The translations under genes were made by a program, and so were the position numbers. Source: Mayamaea pseudoterrestris (Eukaryota > Bacillariophyta > Bacillariophyceae > Sellaphorales > Sellaphoraceae). Taken from it: a stretch of 64,000 nt of DNA. Positions 33,081 to 42,298 of this stretch are shown here, one piece after another. The notes under the pieces were generated by a model. It was not told the origin of the DNA. It did not search any database and was given only the letters and a program-made list of their open reading frames with translations. Positions within the stretch are counted from its first letter, which is position 1. Each line of letters opens with the position of its first letter. The DNA lies in the NCBI GenBank assembly GCA_027923505.1, contig BROI01000014.1, forward strand, positions 434,001 through 498,000, in the 5' to 3' direction.

Positions 33081-34831
33081 CTAATGATAGAGGTCTGAAA
33101 CTTCGCTCTTTATGCGGCCTGCAACAATTTTGTGGACAAATTGCTCGGGAATTGCAACTTCCTTCTGATCATCGCCATCCGGAAAGCTGACATTCATTTC
33201 CGAGCTGAGACTTGTAGTAAAAACGGCCAGATCGAGAACTTCCTTGCTCATGAGGTAGACTGTAATGTTAGTAGTCTTGTCAATAGTAAAGACTGGAGAA
33301 ATTCCATTAACTTGTAGTTGAATTCTCTGACAATTCACTACCTCTGTCGACGAGATCAAGTCATCGTAGAAAACGCTACACTTTGTGCATTGGTCTAGAG
33401 CTAGTGACTTGAACTTGCCGGTAACCTTGACCGTCACACCGTCGCAGTTGTACAAGTAAACTTGCTGCTTTGGATCAACAATGTTGATTGTCAAGACACC
33501 ATTCTCGTGAGACTCTCGCAGCACTGATTCACTAGTGTGATTTTCAATGACCCATTTGAAGCCCCGATCCTGATATTCAAAGACAGGAAGCCCTTTCAGT
33601 GGCTTTTTCTTCTGCGGAATCTTCTGCGGTGCAACTGGTTTTGGAGCAGCTGCTGAAGCCTCGTCGCCTTCCTTTTTAAATTCCTTCCGCCAAGTCTGCA
33701 TGTCTTTGGAGACCTATAGGTGATGCAAAGTTATAGCGCTTGCGTGAGTGCACGTTCATTCGTCCGTGTACCGTACGCACTTGCTCAAGTGTGCACAATA
33801 CTTACATGCTTCAATCCAGTCGCAGCAGAATTTCCATCCTCTGTTCGTTTCTTCGACAGCTCGCCAATTAGGCCAGCCATATTGGGAGTTGCCGTCACAC
33901 CAAGAGTTGGGCGTTTCGATGTTGGAGTCTTGGGGTACTGATCTTCATCGTCAGGCTCGTCGCTCATGCGAATCAACGTTTCCTTGAAGCTCAATCCCTT
34001 GGGATTGAACGTGAGACCAGTCTTGTGATAATCGTCAATGTATGCAATGAGTCCATCAATCATCTTCTTGAGAGCATCGCAAAACTCAATCTGCTTTTCA
34101 TCCTTGCCTCGAAAGTCTTTGCGAATGCGGTTCGTCCAATACTCGGCACTCCCAAACGTGTCGCGAACCAACGTTGCCGGACGCATGGGCGCAGCGACCC
34201 AAGAAACACAGCCAAGAGCTTCACTAACAGCCTTTTGATGAGGATCAAATGCTCGATCTAGTTTCAAGTCGCGAATTTTCTTGAGCGCATCCAGCGTCGG
34301 CTGCATCAACGGCGCAAAGGCAGCCGGCAAATCTTCCTCTGGCTTCTTTGATTTGCTTGCCAAGGTGATAATGGAGCGAAGTCCATCAAAGGCCGCAACG
34401 ACGAAACTGCCCATGCTTTCGAGCCCCTTGAGATCGTCGCAGGCATCGGCAAAATTGACAACGGCTTCCTTACAAAAGTCATCGTAGGCCTTGACGGAAG
34501 GGTCATCGCCTGCTTCCTTTACTGTGAAATCGTAACGAGAAATGGATTATCAAATGATTTGAGTTCCTTGTCAGATATACTACAACACCACTTTATCAAA
34601 CGTACAGCTCCGAATGGACAGCGCCCGGACGGGCGCCGGCTTGTTTGACGCTGTCGACTCGCTCGGCTTGACGCTCGTCGTCGTTGACGGCGGAGGCGGT
34701 GGAAGACCAACTTTGGTTTCCAACGTGGCAAGTCGACTCAGCACATCCTTCAGCAAATCCCGGAGTGGGTCGCATGCAGCATCTGGAATCGTCATGGTGT
34801 CGATAGTAATGCTGTGCGCGTCCAAGACCAT
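33081..34831 (-). CDS. CAP: Adenylyl cyclase-associated protein (CAP/Srv2)
   Basis: Actin-monomer-binding and cofilin-recycling protein. Three exons (34831-34606, 34521-33806, 33713-33081) give 524 residues; introns start GTACGT and GTAAGT. The N-terminus is a predicted coiled coil (DLLKDVLSRLATLETKVG) followed by a Pro tract. After splicing, SVKAYDDFCKEAVVNFADACD opens the helical folded domain. The join GLKHV-SKDMQTWRKEF is the usual end of that domain. A short Lys/Pro linker (KIPQKKKPLKG) leads to the beta-helix CARP domain (VYLYNCDGVTVKVTGKFKSL to the end), which binds ADP-actin. A clear WH2 motif is not evident. An alternative start is the ATG at 34795. Ends with TAG. CGATCG lies at 34852 just upstream. 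Confidence 0.9.
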
Positions 34832-35732
34832 TGTGACGGTCCGAGCGGTGCGATCGACGGATCTTGCGAGAGAGGCGATCTGTGACTGTGACCGCGAGTC
34901 ACGCTATGACTTTGCTTTGCACGATTCAATCGCCCGTTCCGCGTTTTGGTCCACTTTACAACGCAGGGGATGGGATGAGAGGCACTATAGACAGTGTAAA
35001 CGTTGAATGTATCAAGTGAACGAAAAAGATGAGCTCATCTGATCAAGCTAGTAGGGACGCGTCATACAGCCGCTCCAAAGGAATCCGTCACGCTATGTGC
35101 ATTGCGCATTGTCACGATGGCGCAGCCCCATGTGTGAGCGTCCGTTGAGCACGCAGAGACTATTTCTTTGACATGAGAACGCTAAAAGGCAAAATACTTT
35201 CAGCTTTGGAGGCATTCGCTGTGGAATATCCTTCCGAAGTTGAGTTCCATTTGCGTGTTGGCGTGCACTTTGCACTTTGCACATACCGTAGTCGTCATTA
35301 TAACTATGGATCGAAGCTGTGTATTGGCAGCTGGATGTCAGGCATCTTTTTATCTTGATCATGATTTATCTAAGAGCATTGATTTAAGATCCTAGCAATG
35401 GTACCGGTGTGCTATACGGTATTAGCTGCATTGCAATCTTTCGCGTCTGCCATGGCGGTGTCAGACCGCACGGGGCTATTGATGGGGCTCCAGCTGGCAA
35501 TAGTAAAATCGAACAATGCAGCGTGGTTTCTGAGGAGTGCGAATTCTGGAGTGTACCCTTTAGTGTACAGATTGTCCACGTCACACGCTGACATCGCATG
35601 CGGTGAGTCAGATGAATCGGATTCCGATTGGAACAAACATCGAAACGGTGCTGCTCCCCGTCAAAGTGCCCAAACACCAAGCATCTGTGTGTTTAACTTC
35701 TGTAGTTTAAGCCGGCATCTCATTCATATACC
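34832..35732. other. Intergenic, no supported gene
   Basis: Upstream of CAP. Plus-strand frames near 34614-35006 overlap CAP exon 1 and are shadows. A 232-codon frame from 35398 has no motif and an uneven composition. I see nothing I can name. Confidence 0.45.
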
Positions 35733-36125
35733 ATGTTCCAGGTCAAAACTATTCCGCCAGCTGCCATGTACTCTTCCGTGTTCACCTCGCGACAGCACGA
35801 GCAAATGGACGAGTCGACGACAGACTGCGCCCCGCGACTTCCCCGACGTACAAGATTCGAACCAAATTGCGACACTGCTCCACGGATCCCCTTGCGATCA
35901 TTTCGAACCGTCGATATGGGGCAGCTGTCACGAGCGCCTCCAAAGAGAGGCGTATCTCGTTGCAACTCGAGGGTTGGTGCGACTTCGCTCAACAGGCTTC
36001 ACATTCCTGGTCAAGTATCGGCGGCGAATCCTTCACAAGACGCACAAGTCTTTAATGCACTGCCTTTTACGGAGAGCCAACGAGCAACCATTTTGAAGTT
36101 CTGCATAAATTGGTGGGAAATGTGA
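35733..36125 (+). CDS. Possible small protein, unknown
   Basis: An open frame of 130 codons. It is rich in Arg and Ser (PRLPRRTRFEP, FTESQRATILKF) and has no recognisable motif. The sequence just before it (TATACCATGTTCCAG) could be either a start or an intron acceptor linked to a donor-like GGTGAGTC at 35602. Competing frames on the same and the opposite strand are nearly as long. Treat as weak. Confidence 0.25.
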   Translation: MFQVKTIPPAAMYSSVFTSRQHEQMDESTTDCAPRLPRRTRFEPNCDTAPRIPLRSFRTVDMGQLSRAPPKRGVSRCNSRVGATSLNRLHIPGQVSAANPSQDAQVFNALPFTESQRATILKFCINWWEM

Positions 36126-36257
36126 GCTATTAAAAAGCGACTCCGAGGTTGCAAAAAACACAGCCTAATTAGTATATATAAGATATGGAAAATAGTTAAG
36201 CAATAAGTGCCCTCTCTGCGTAACTACGAAGGCCATATCATACATGCGTTGTCGTGA

Positions 36258-36329
36258 AACGTTGATGAGGTGCGCTGCTGAACGCATCATTACAACGTTG
36301 ATGAGGTGCGCTGCTGAACGCATCATTGC
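36258..36329. repeat. 36-base tandem repeat, two units
   Basis: AACGTTGATGAGGTGCGCTG... is repeated once with a period of 36 (36258-36293, 36294-36329), nearly exact. It lies just downstream of the tRNA-Leu gene. Role unknown. Confidence 0.9.
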
Positions 36330-36350
36330 AATGCTAGGGCATGCAAAACC

Positions 36351-36355
36351 AAAAA
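36351..36355 (-). terminator. RNA polymerase III terminator (T5)
   Basis: On the minus strand TTTTT follows one base after the tRNA-Leu discriminator A, as expected for a Pol III stop. Confidence 0.75.
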
Positions 36356-36356
36356 G

Positions 36357-36434
36357 TGACTGGGACGGGATTCGAACCCGCGCCCAAAGACAACGGCCTT
36401 AACGTTGCGCCTTAGACCACTCGGCCACCCAGTC
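36357..36434 (-). tRNA. tRNA-Leu (anticodon AAG)
   Basis: A 78-base cloverleaf. The acceptor stem GACTGGG pairs with CCCAGTC, with discriminator A. The D arm is GCCGAGTGGTCTAAGGC (A box). The anticodon arm is CAACG-TTAAGGC-CGTTG, giving AAG. The T arm contains GGTTCGAATCC (B box). No intron is seen and CCA is not encoded. The variable region has only nine bases (TCTTTGGGC), shorter than the long arm usual for leucine tRNAs. A Pol III terminator follows. Confidence 0.93.
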
Positions 36435-36614
36435 GTGTTCAATCGTGTACAATCGGGTGTCGGTCTTCCTGGTCATAAACGCTGTGGCAGGGGCATGGCA
36501 TTCGGCATGACATCGCCAATTCATGATCGCGAACATCACAAACAGAACAAGACGGAGCATCAAGAATCTGGCGGAAATCAAAGAACTTATAAGAGAGACA
36601 AACTAATCATCAGC

Positions 36615-38134
36615 ATGCTCTTTAACATGCTCACTCGATCTTGGCAAAGAAGTCGCTTTATGAAACGAGCAACATCTGGAGGTGTTTTCCGTCAGGTTCG
36701 GTTCGTTTCGACTGTACATCACGTTGACAACACCATTATTTCGAAACACGTCAAGGCAAGCTGCTTCAAGTCTACGCAAGCCAAGATGATGCATAGTGAC
36801 TCGGATGTAGCGTACGGTGAGAATCCACGAACCTCAGTGCTGATGGAACTTAAAGACCGCGTCGGGGTGCTTCATGACATTTTGCGATTCTTTTGGAAGT
36901 ACGACGTGAACGTCTGCCGCATCGAGTCGCGTCCATCGAAAGGACGAGGAAGTGACAAGCGATTCGACTTTTTTGTTGACTTTGAGGGATCGCTGGATGA
37001 TGATCATGTCAGGTACGCATGAGTGGCATTTAGTAAGACGTGTCAATCTAACAAGTCTCATTCAATGTTTCAATTCCTATGTACAGCAAACTCATGGCCG
37101 CTTTGAACCAAGAATGTACAAAGTTGCTTGTCCTGGACGAGAAGAATGTCCATTGGTTTCCTCGCCACATTTCCGAGCTTGATCTAGTCGCGAATCGAAC
37201 ATTGGACGCTGGAACGGATCTGGAAAGCGACCATCCAGGCTTTCACGACTTGGAGTATCGCCAGCGTCGTGCCATGCTGACCGAGAGTGCCTTACAACAT
37301 ACGTATGACGCGCCAATTCCCCGAATCGATTATACTTCGGACGAAATTCTTGTTTGGTCAGCCGTTTGGGACAAGTTGGATGGCTTGTGGAGCAAGTATG
37401 CATGCAAGGAATACTTGCATTCACTGGAACTCATGCGAGAAAACTGCGGTTACGATCGCACTAACATTCCTCAGCAGCAAGATATTTCCGAATTCCTGAT
37501 GGACCGGACAGGCTTTCGCATGCGACCCGTTGCTGGACTGCTTTCATCGCGAGACTTTTTGAATGGGTTGGCCTTTCGAGTATTTTTCTCGACGCAATAC
37601 ATTCGGCATCACTCCAAGCCGCTCTACACTCCAGAACCTGATATTTGTCATGAGTTGCTTGGACATGCACCCATGTTTCTTGATCGCGACTTTGCAGACT
37701 TTTCACAAGAGATCGGACTTGCATCGCTCGGTGCATCGGATGAGGACGTTGCTAAACTTGCTCACTGCTATTGGCACTCTGTCGAATTCGGCCTATGCAA
37801 GGAAGGAAACGAGCACAAGGCATATGGAGCTGGGTTGCTATCATCCTTTGGTGAGCTTGCGTATGCCTGCTCGCCCGAGCATCCCGGCGCGGACAAGCCG
37901 CCCGCTATCAAGCCATGGGATCCAGAGGTGGCGTCGACACAGCAATTTCCAATCACAACGTACCAACCAGTGTATTTTATAGCCGAATCGATGCAGGACG
38001 CCAAACTAAAGATGCGGACATTTTGCGAAAACTTGCCTCGGCCGTTTTTTGCGATGCACAATACCCACAGCGATACAATTCAAATTGATCGACCAGTCCG
38101 TCGCACCAAGGGTGTTCCAGGCGAAGACGTTTGA
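36615..38134 (+). CDS. PAH: Phenylalanine 4-hydroxylase
   Basis: Biopterin- or folate-dependent iron enzyme converting phenylalanine to tyrosine. Exons 36615-37012 and 37087-38134 (intron GTACGC...TACAG) give 481 residues. An ACT regulatory domain sits near 75-140 ([18 protein letters not shown]). The catalytic domain has the iron ligands in [11 protein letters not shown] (about 320) and the Glu in SVEFGLCKE (about 366). [14 protein letters not shown] and [18 protein letters not shown] are family blocks. The open frame extends upstream into the tRNA, so the first ATG with a basic leader ([18 protein letters not shown]) was chosen; that leader suggests mitochondria. An ATG at 36495 is less likely. 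Ends with TGA, convergent with the next gene. Confidence 0.93.
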
Positions 38135-38202
38135 CCAAAAGAAGATATATTGCGAATCAACAACTCTAGAAAAATCCTATGTTATCAGTCGAGTTTGACT
38201 CA

Positions 38203-39312
38203 CTATCCAAATAGCTCATCGAAAAAGTCGCCTCTGGTACTGGTCTTTTTAACCTTCTTTCCTTGCCGCGCTTCACTGTCAGTATTGCCACTCTTTCCAT
38301 CTTTTACCTTGCTCTTTCGTTTCTTATCCTTCTTCTTGCGAGCAACTTTTTGTACCAGCTCGTGGTTTCCATCCATTTCATGTCGACTTTGCGACTGGTC
38401 TTTACTTCCATTAGACCGAAGAGTGTCTGTTGACGTTGCTAAAACATCATCATCGAGTGCAAGTTGCTCCCCAAGGTCATCGTCGGGTGTGCTGCTGCCA
38501 GATAGGACAGCAGAGTTGAGCTCAACGACTGTAGTTTCGGTCTCATCCACAGCAACTGGCCCCTCTTCCGTCATTATTGCCACTAAAGAACTTTGTTCCG
38601 TATTAAGTACGTCCCCTTTTGTCAACCCAGGTAAATCGCTGCCCAACTGCATCAAGGATCGATTTAACATTGCCTCCTTGGACGGAGTTTCTTCTGCAAA
38701 CGTCGCTGACATGGCATGAAACACTGCCAGCGATTCTTGAAGCTGCTGCGGCGTCCATAGTAATTCCTTGTTGCAAACACTGATATAGTTGGATTGAAGC
38801 GTCGGCATGGACTGCAGCGTTTGAATTGCCAGTCGGAGTGACAGGGTGCGAATGCGAGCAGCGGCCGCCACCGCCACAGAGTTGAACGGCAGAAAGAACC
38901 CCCGCGCAATCTCGGCAAAGATTGCCTTGGCGGAATATTCGAGACGAGAGATGATTTCAGGAATGTGTTTGAATGTTTGCAATCCGATTGTTTGCAGTCG
39001 ATTTCGAACGTCAACATGTTGTGCATCGGCTCGTTTGGCATCCTCCCCTGACAAAGCAATCTCCCAGAAGACTTGTTCTCGCTTCCTCCTCTTTTGCTCT
39101 GCTAGCTTCAACTCGACTAGCTCCGCTTCAAGGGTCTGAACGTTGCTATAGAGTTCCAGCAGCGCGTAACGTCGAATGCATCGATGCGCCATGGAGAGGC
39201 GTTGGAAGTACTTAGTGCGTCCATGGCTGCATCGATTTCGCTCCAGCAGTGCCGTTACCAAGTCAACTTCCAGCTCGAAGCAGTCTTGATGATTTTTAGA
39301 GTAGGAGGTCAT
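38203..39312 (-). CDS. Nepro/Rmp1-like nucleolar protein (tentative)
   Basis: 369 residues from the ATG at 39312 (the frame is open 50 codons further, but that part is Arg-rich and lies in the upstream region). The N-terminal helical domain starts with LLERNRCSHGRTKYFQRLSM, which resembles the opening of Nepro (DUF4477) and yeast Rmp1, proteins tied to RNase MRP and pre-rRNA processing. The C-terminal third is low-complexity with Lys-rich nuclear-signal stretches (KKKDKKRKSK) and ends GDFFDELFG, like the acidic-aromatic tails of that family. No catalytic motif is seen. The assignment is from memory of short blocks and is moderate. Ends with TAG. Confidence 0.5.
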   Translation of the reverse strand: MTSYSKNHQDCFELEVDLVTALLERNRCSHGRTKYFQRLSMAHRCIRRYALLELYSNVQTLEAELVELKLAEQKRRKREQVFWEIALSGEDAKRADAQHVDVRNRLQTIGLQTFKHIPEIISRLEYSAKAIFAEIARGFFLPFNSVAVAAAARIRTLSLRLAIQTLQSMPTLQSNYISVCNKELLWTPQQLQESLAVFHAMSATFAEETPSKEAMLNRSLMQLGSDLPGLTKGDVLNTEQSSLVAIMTEEGPVAVDETETTVVELNSAVLSGSSTPDDDLGEQLALDDDVLATSTDTLRSNGSKDQSQSRHEMDGNHELVQKVARKKKDKKRKSKVKDGKSGNTDSEARQGKKVKKTSTRGDFFDELFG

Positions 39313-39545
39313 GGTAATGGAAAAAGAGTTGGCTTGTGGATCCGTAGAAAGGTGATGGCGCGGCGCGCGTCGACTTTTGAAACCAGTGCGACGTTCGTCA
39401 CGCTTGTCACGCCGCGATGTTGGCTCGATCGTCGTCAGAGCATGAAGACGACTATGATCCATGGATGTATCTAATCACAGCTCCAGTCTCTTTCGTCGCA
39501 GTAAACTCCTTTATTGTCTTCATAGATTTGCCGAGAATCTCAAGT

Positions 39546-40955
39546 ATGAGTACCATCAATTCAGGATGCACCTTTGCCATTCTTACAGACTGCGTTGACA
39601 AGACCAATGACAATGAGAACGACGACGAACGCTTGATGCTACCCTTGTCCAAAGACGAGGAAGAATGGTCCAAGACGTTGCTACAGTCACCATTGCTTTG
39701 CGACCTTGACTTTGCTTCCGATTCTCCGGCAATGATGCATGACGCAGCCGCAGCACCATCCATTTTCAGCTACTCGAACCGCCAGCTGACTCCCTGCGGA
39801 TTGAACTCTGTCTTTGTCGTTCAGCAGCTGTCCGCCAAACAAGCCTTGATCGACGTTTCCAACTGTCGCTTGCAAGTCAGCGATGAACTGCTACTGCCAA
39901 TGTCAATCAAACAGACGACTCTGCAGTGGAAGACTGGAACGGGCCATGTGCGCGTCGACATTGACGTGTCGAATGCCAAGAAAGATTACTTGACAATGCT
40001 GGAGGAGGCGCAACTCGAAGCTATTCGAATCGAACAAGCGTTTACAAGCATGAACGATCTGAAAGGAGAAGAAGGAGCGCATCGCCAGCAGGATTCATGT
40101 ATCGTTGGCAACGTTAGTCCAAACGAAGCAGTGACCATGATGCATCCGCATCATGCATTCGACAGTACCGACGCCTTGCACAGACTCAAGCTCATGGTAC
40201 AGGATGAAGTGGACGACATGCATCACCTACTCGTTGCTACGGGAATCACTGCCATTGCTCTTGTGCTTGTCTTCATCTGGACGGTTTGGCAGATCCACAA
40301 GCCCAAAAAGATCAAGCAGGCGGTTCCATCAGTTTCAACTAAAGAATCGTTCCGCCAGCCGCAGCAGCAAGCCATGCTACCGATAACTCCTTACCATACT
40401 CCAGCACGCCATCAAGCGGCCATGGTGTTAGCCAGCGTGTCTCCTGTCTCGCCGGAGGGCAGCAGCAGCAACATTCCTGACCTCGATTCTTCAACGTCGA
40501 CCCTATCGCCATGCAGCAAGCTGCAGCTGCAACTGGCCGAGCGCCGACGCATGCGCCACAAAGAGAATAGCAATAACAGCAGCCACTGCATCAATAACTC
40601 CAAGAAGCGAACTATTCCGGTGGCGGCGCGACGCAAGAATCCGTTTGCGGCGGCAACGAACGGGCAAGTCGTCGTGGTGACGCCTCCGCGCACGCAACTG
40701 CAGGCAATGCCGACGACGCCTCCACTTGTGCACGACGCGACGAAAAGTAGAGACAAGGAAAGCGATCACACATGTACTTCTCTACAGGAATCCAGTACAT
40801 TGCCATTGTTGGATTGCCGCGACGAGCAAACGATCAAGACGGATCATGGAGCTATGTCAAAAACAAAGGACACCGACGGGGCGCGAGATGAAACTGAGGA
40901 CGACAACAAAAAAGAGGCGGCTGAAAGCTTTGTTCAAGACTACTGGGGCTTTTGA
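39546..40955 (+). CDS. Single-pass membrane protein with disordered C-terminal tail, unknown
   Basis: 469 residues from the ATG at 39546; the frame is open to 39417. The N-terminal half has a beta-rich pattern (LQVSDELLLPMSIKQTTLQW). A helix-rich segment follows, then one membrane helix at about 227-250 (ATGITAIALVLVFIWTVW). The C-terminal 200 residues are polar, Pro/Ser/Gln-rich and basic, ending DYWGF. Neither domain is recognised. Topology suggests a luminal sensor-like domain and a cytosolic disordered tail, which is inference. CGATCG at 39426-39431 precedes it and supports the downstream start. Confidence 0.65.
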   Translation: MSTINSGCTFAILTDCVDKTNDNENDDERLMLPLSKDEEEWSKTLLQSPLLCDLDFASDSPAMMHDAAAAPSIFSYSNRQLTPCGLNSVFVVQQLSAKQALIDVSNCRLQVSDELLLPMSIKQTTLQWKTGTGHVRVDIDVSNAKKDYLTMLEEAQLEAIRIEQAFTSMNDLKGEEGAHRQQDSCIVGNVSPNEAVTMMHPHHAFDSTDALHRLKLMVQDEVDDMHHLLVATGITAIALVLVFIWTVWQIHKPKKIKQAVPSVSTKESFRQPQQQAMLPITPYHTPARHQAAMVLASVSPVSPEGSSSNIPDLDSSTSTLSPCSKLQLQLAERRRMRHKENSNNSSHCINNSKKRTIPVAARRKNPFAAATNGQVVVVTPPRTQLQAMPTTPPLVHDATKSRDKESDHTCTSLQESSTLPLLDCRDEQTIKTDHGAMSKTKDTDGARDETEDDNKKEAAESFVQDYWGF

Positions 40956-41127
40956 AAAGGAGCACTATGGTCATATAGAACGTCTCTCTTTGTTTTAAAG
41001 CTTTACATAACATATATTTTGCAAACGACTTTACTGCAACGAGCCGCCATTTCCTTGCAGTTTATTCGGAATAAAGACTGCGATAGGACATACATTGTCA
41101 ATATCATTCGTCGATACTGAAGTAAAC

Positions 41128-41690
41128 TTATCCCAAGGTAATGGAGCAATGACCGCCTGGAGGCGCCAAGACTCGACTCGTCGGTCGTCCCGTCATGACA
41201 TTGGCACCGTTCGAGCGGGCGCCAGACGCAAAGGCATTGGCCGAAACAGGCTGAGCTAATGCAGCAGGCTTGGCTTTTTCATTTTGTACCAAAACTTCTG
41301 TCGAAGAAACTGCTGGCATGGTTGGTAAAGGTGCTGCGAGAGTTGTTGTTTGCGCTTCCTCCTTTTGCAATGGTTCGGCTACAACCTTGGCGACTGGTAC
41401 TTCTGGCTGCTGAACAACTACTGGAGCTTCTGGAATACAAAAAAGGATTGAGACGTTGCGGAAGAAAACAGTGGATAGCATACTTGCAAATTCTACAAGT
41501 GTCAAGCTTTGGCGACTCCTGCAGCTGATGCAATGGACGATATTCATCACTCACCTGCAGCTTCGACTGGTTTCTTCGACGGCGGCGGCGCCACTCCAAA
41601 GGTAATGGAGCAGACACCTCCGGGAGGCGCCAAGACGCGAGAGGACGACCGGCCGCGGCTTTGAACGTGGAGGTTTTGGTTGTCGTTCAT
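41128..41690 (-). CDS. HN1/Jupiter-like small protein
   Basis: Two exons (41690-41555 and 41429-41128; intron GTGAGT...TCCAG) give 145 residues. The HN1/Jupiter signature SRVLAPPGG.CSITFG occurs twice, near the N-terminus (SSRVLAPPGGVCSITFG) and at the very C-terminus (TSRVLAPPGGHCSITLG). The middle is a low-complexity stretch rich in Ala, Pro, Val and Glu. Animal members (HN1, HN1L, Drosophila Jupiter) are microtubule-associated or cell-cycle-linked disordered proteins. Having one motif at each end suggests a two-site binder. The longer frame upstream of 41690 is 5' leader. Ends with TAA. Confidence 0.75.
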
Positions 41691-42298
41691 GGTGACTTGG
41701 TGCAATGGAAGATTGCAAGGAGACCGTTGCTTGACGCGCGCGCTAGATTTGACTTTGAGCGCGCACGTGCCGACTCCCACTCGTCTACTCTGTGGCGCAG
41801 AGTGACAAACCAGCATCTTACTCCTTGGCGCTCGATCGCCTGACTTCGTGACGACGGAGCTCAATCGCGGTTCGCCGCCGCCGCCGCCAAGCAGTTTTTC
41901 CATTCAACCAAAAAAGTGTCGGTTGCATCATGGTGAGTTTGGAAGTGTTAGAGATGATTGAGAGTGTTCATACAGTATAGAGATGGTGTATGAGAGTATG
42001 GGCTGCGTATATGGGAGCTTGGAGAAGTTGAGCAGAGTGTTAAGTATCTAAAATCGACCTTGAAGCGACACGTCGTGTCGTACGTGTCGCTGCTATATGT
42101 GAGGCGAAGCAGCAGCAAGACGTCGCGCTTTTGGCGTACAGTCTTTCACTTTGAGCTCATGAGCTGACAGTGGAAGCATGGGTGCAGAAACGCAAGGAAT
42201 AGTACAGTCTTCTAGATTTTCAAGTTGAAGCTTTTTTTGTCACCCATATTGATCGCCAGTGTCTCACGTTTTTGTCCGTACTTTTCCATCTCGTTTAG
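41691..42298. promoter_or_regulatory. Divergent upstream region (HN1-like / SIN3)
   Basis: 608 bases. CGATCG occurs at 41833-41838. A possible 5' leader intron of SIN3 is visible: ATG|GTGAGT at 41930-41938 and an acceptor TTTAG ending at 42298, directly before the SIN3 frame. No separate gene is seen. Confidence 0.5.

Noticed and set aside
34614-35006. 130-codon plus-strand open frame
   Set aside because: Overlaps CAP exon 1 on the opposite strand and has no recognisable domain.
36405-36614. Upstream extension of phenylalanine hydroxylase to 36405
   Set aside because: It would overlap the tRNA-Leu gene; the later ATG gives a proper basic leader.
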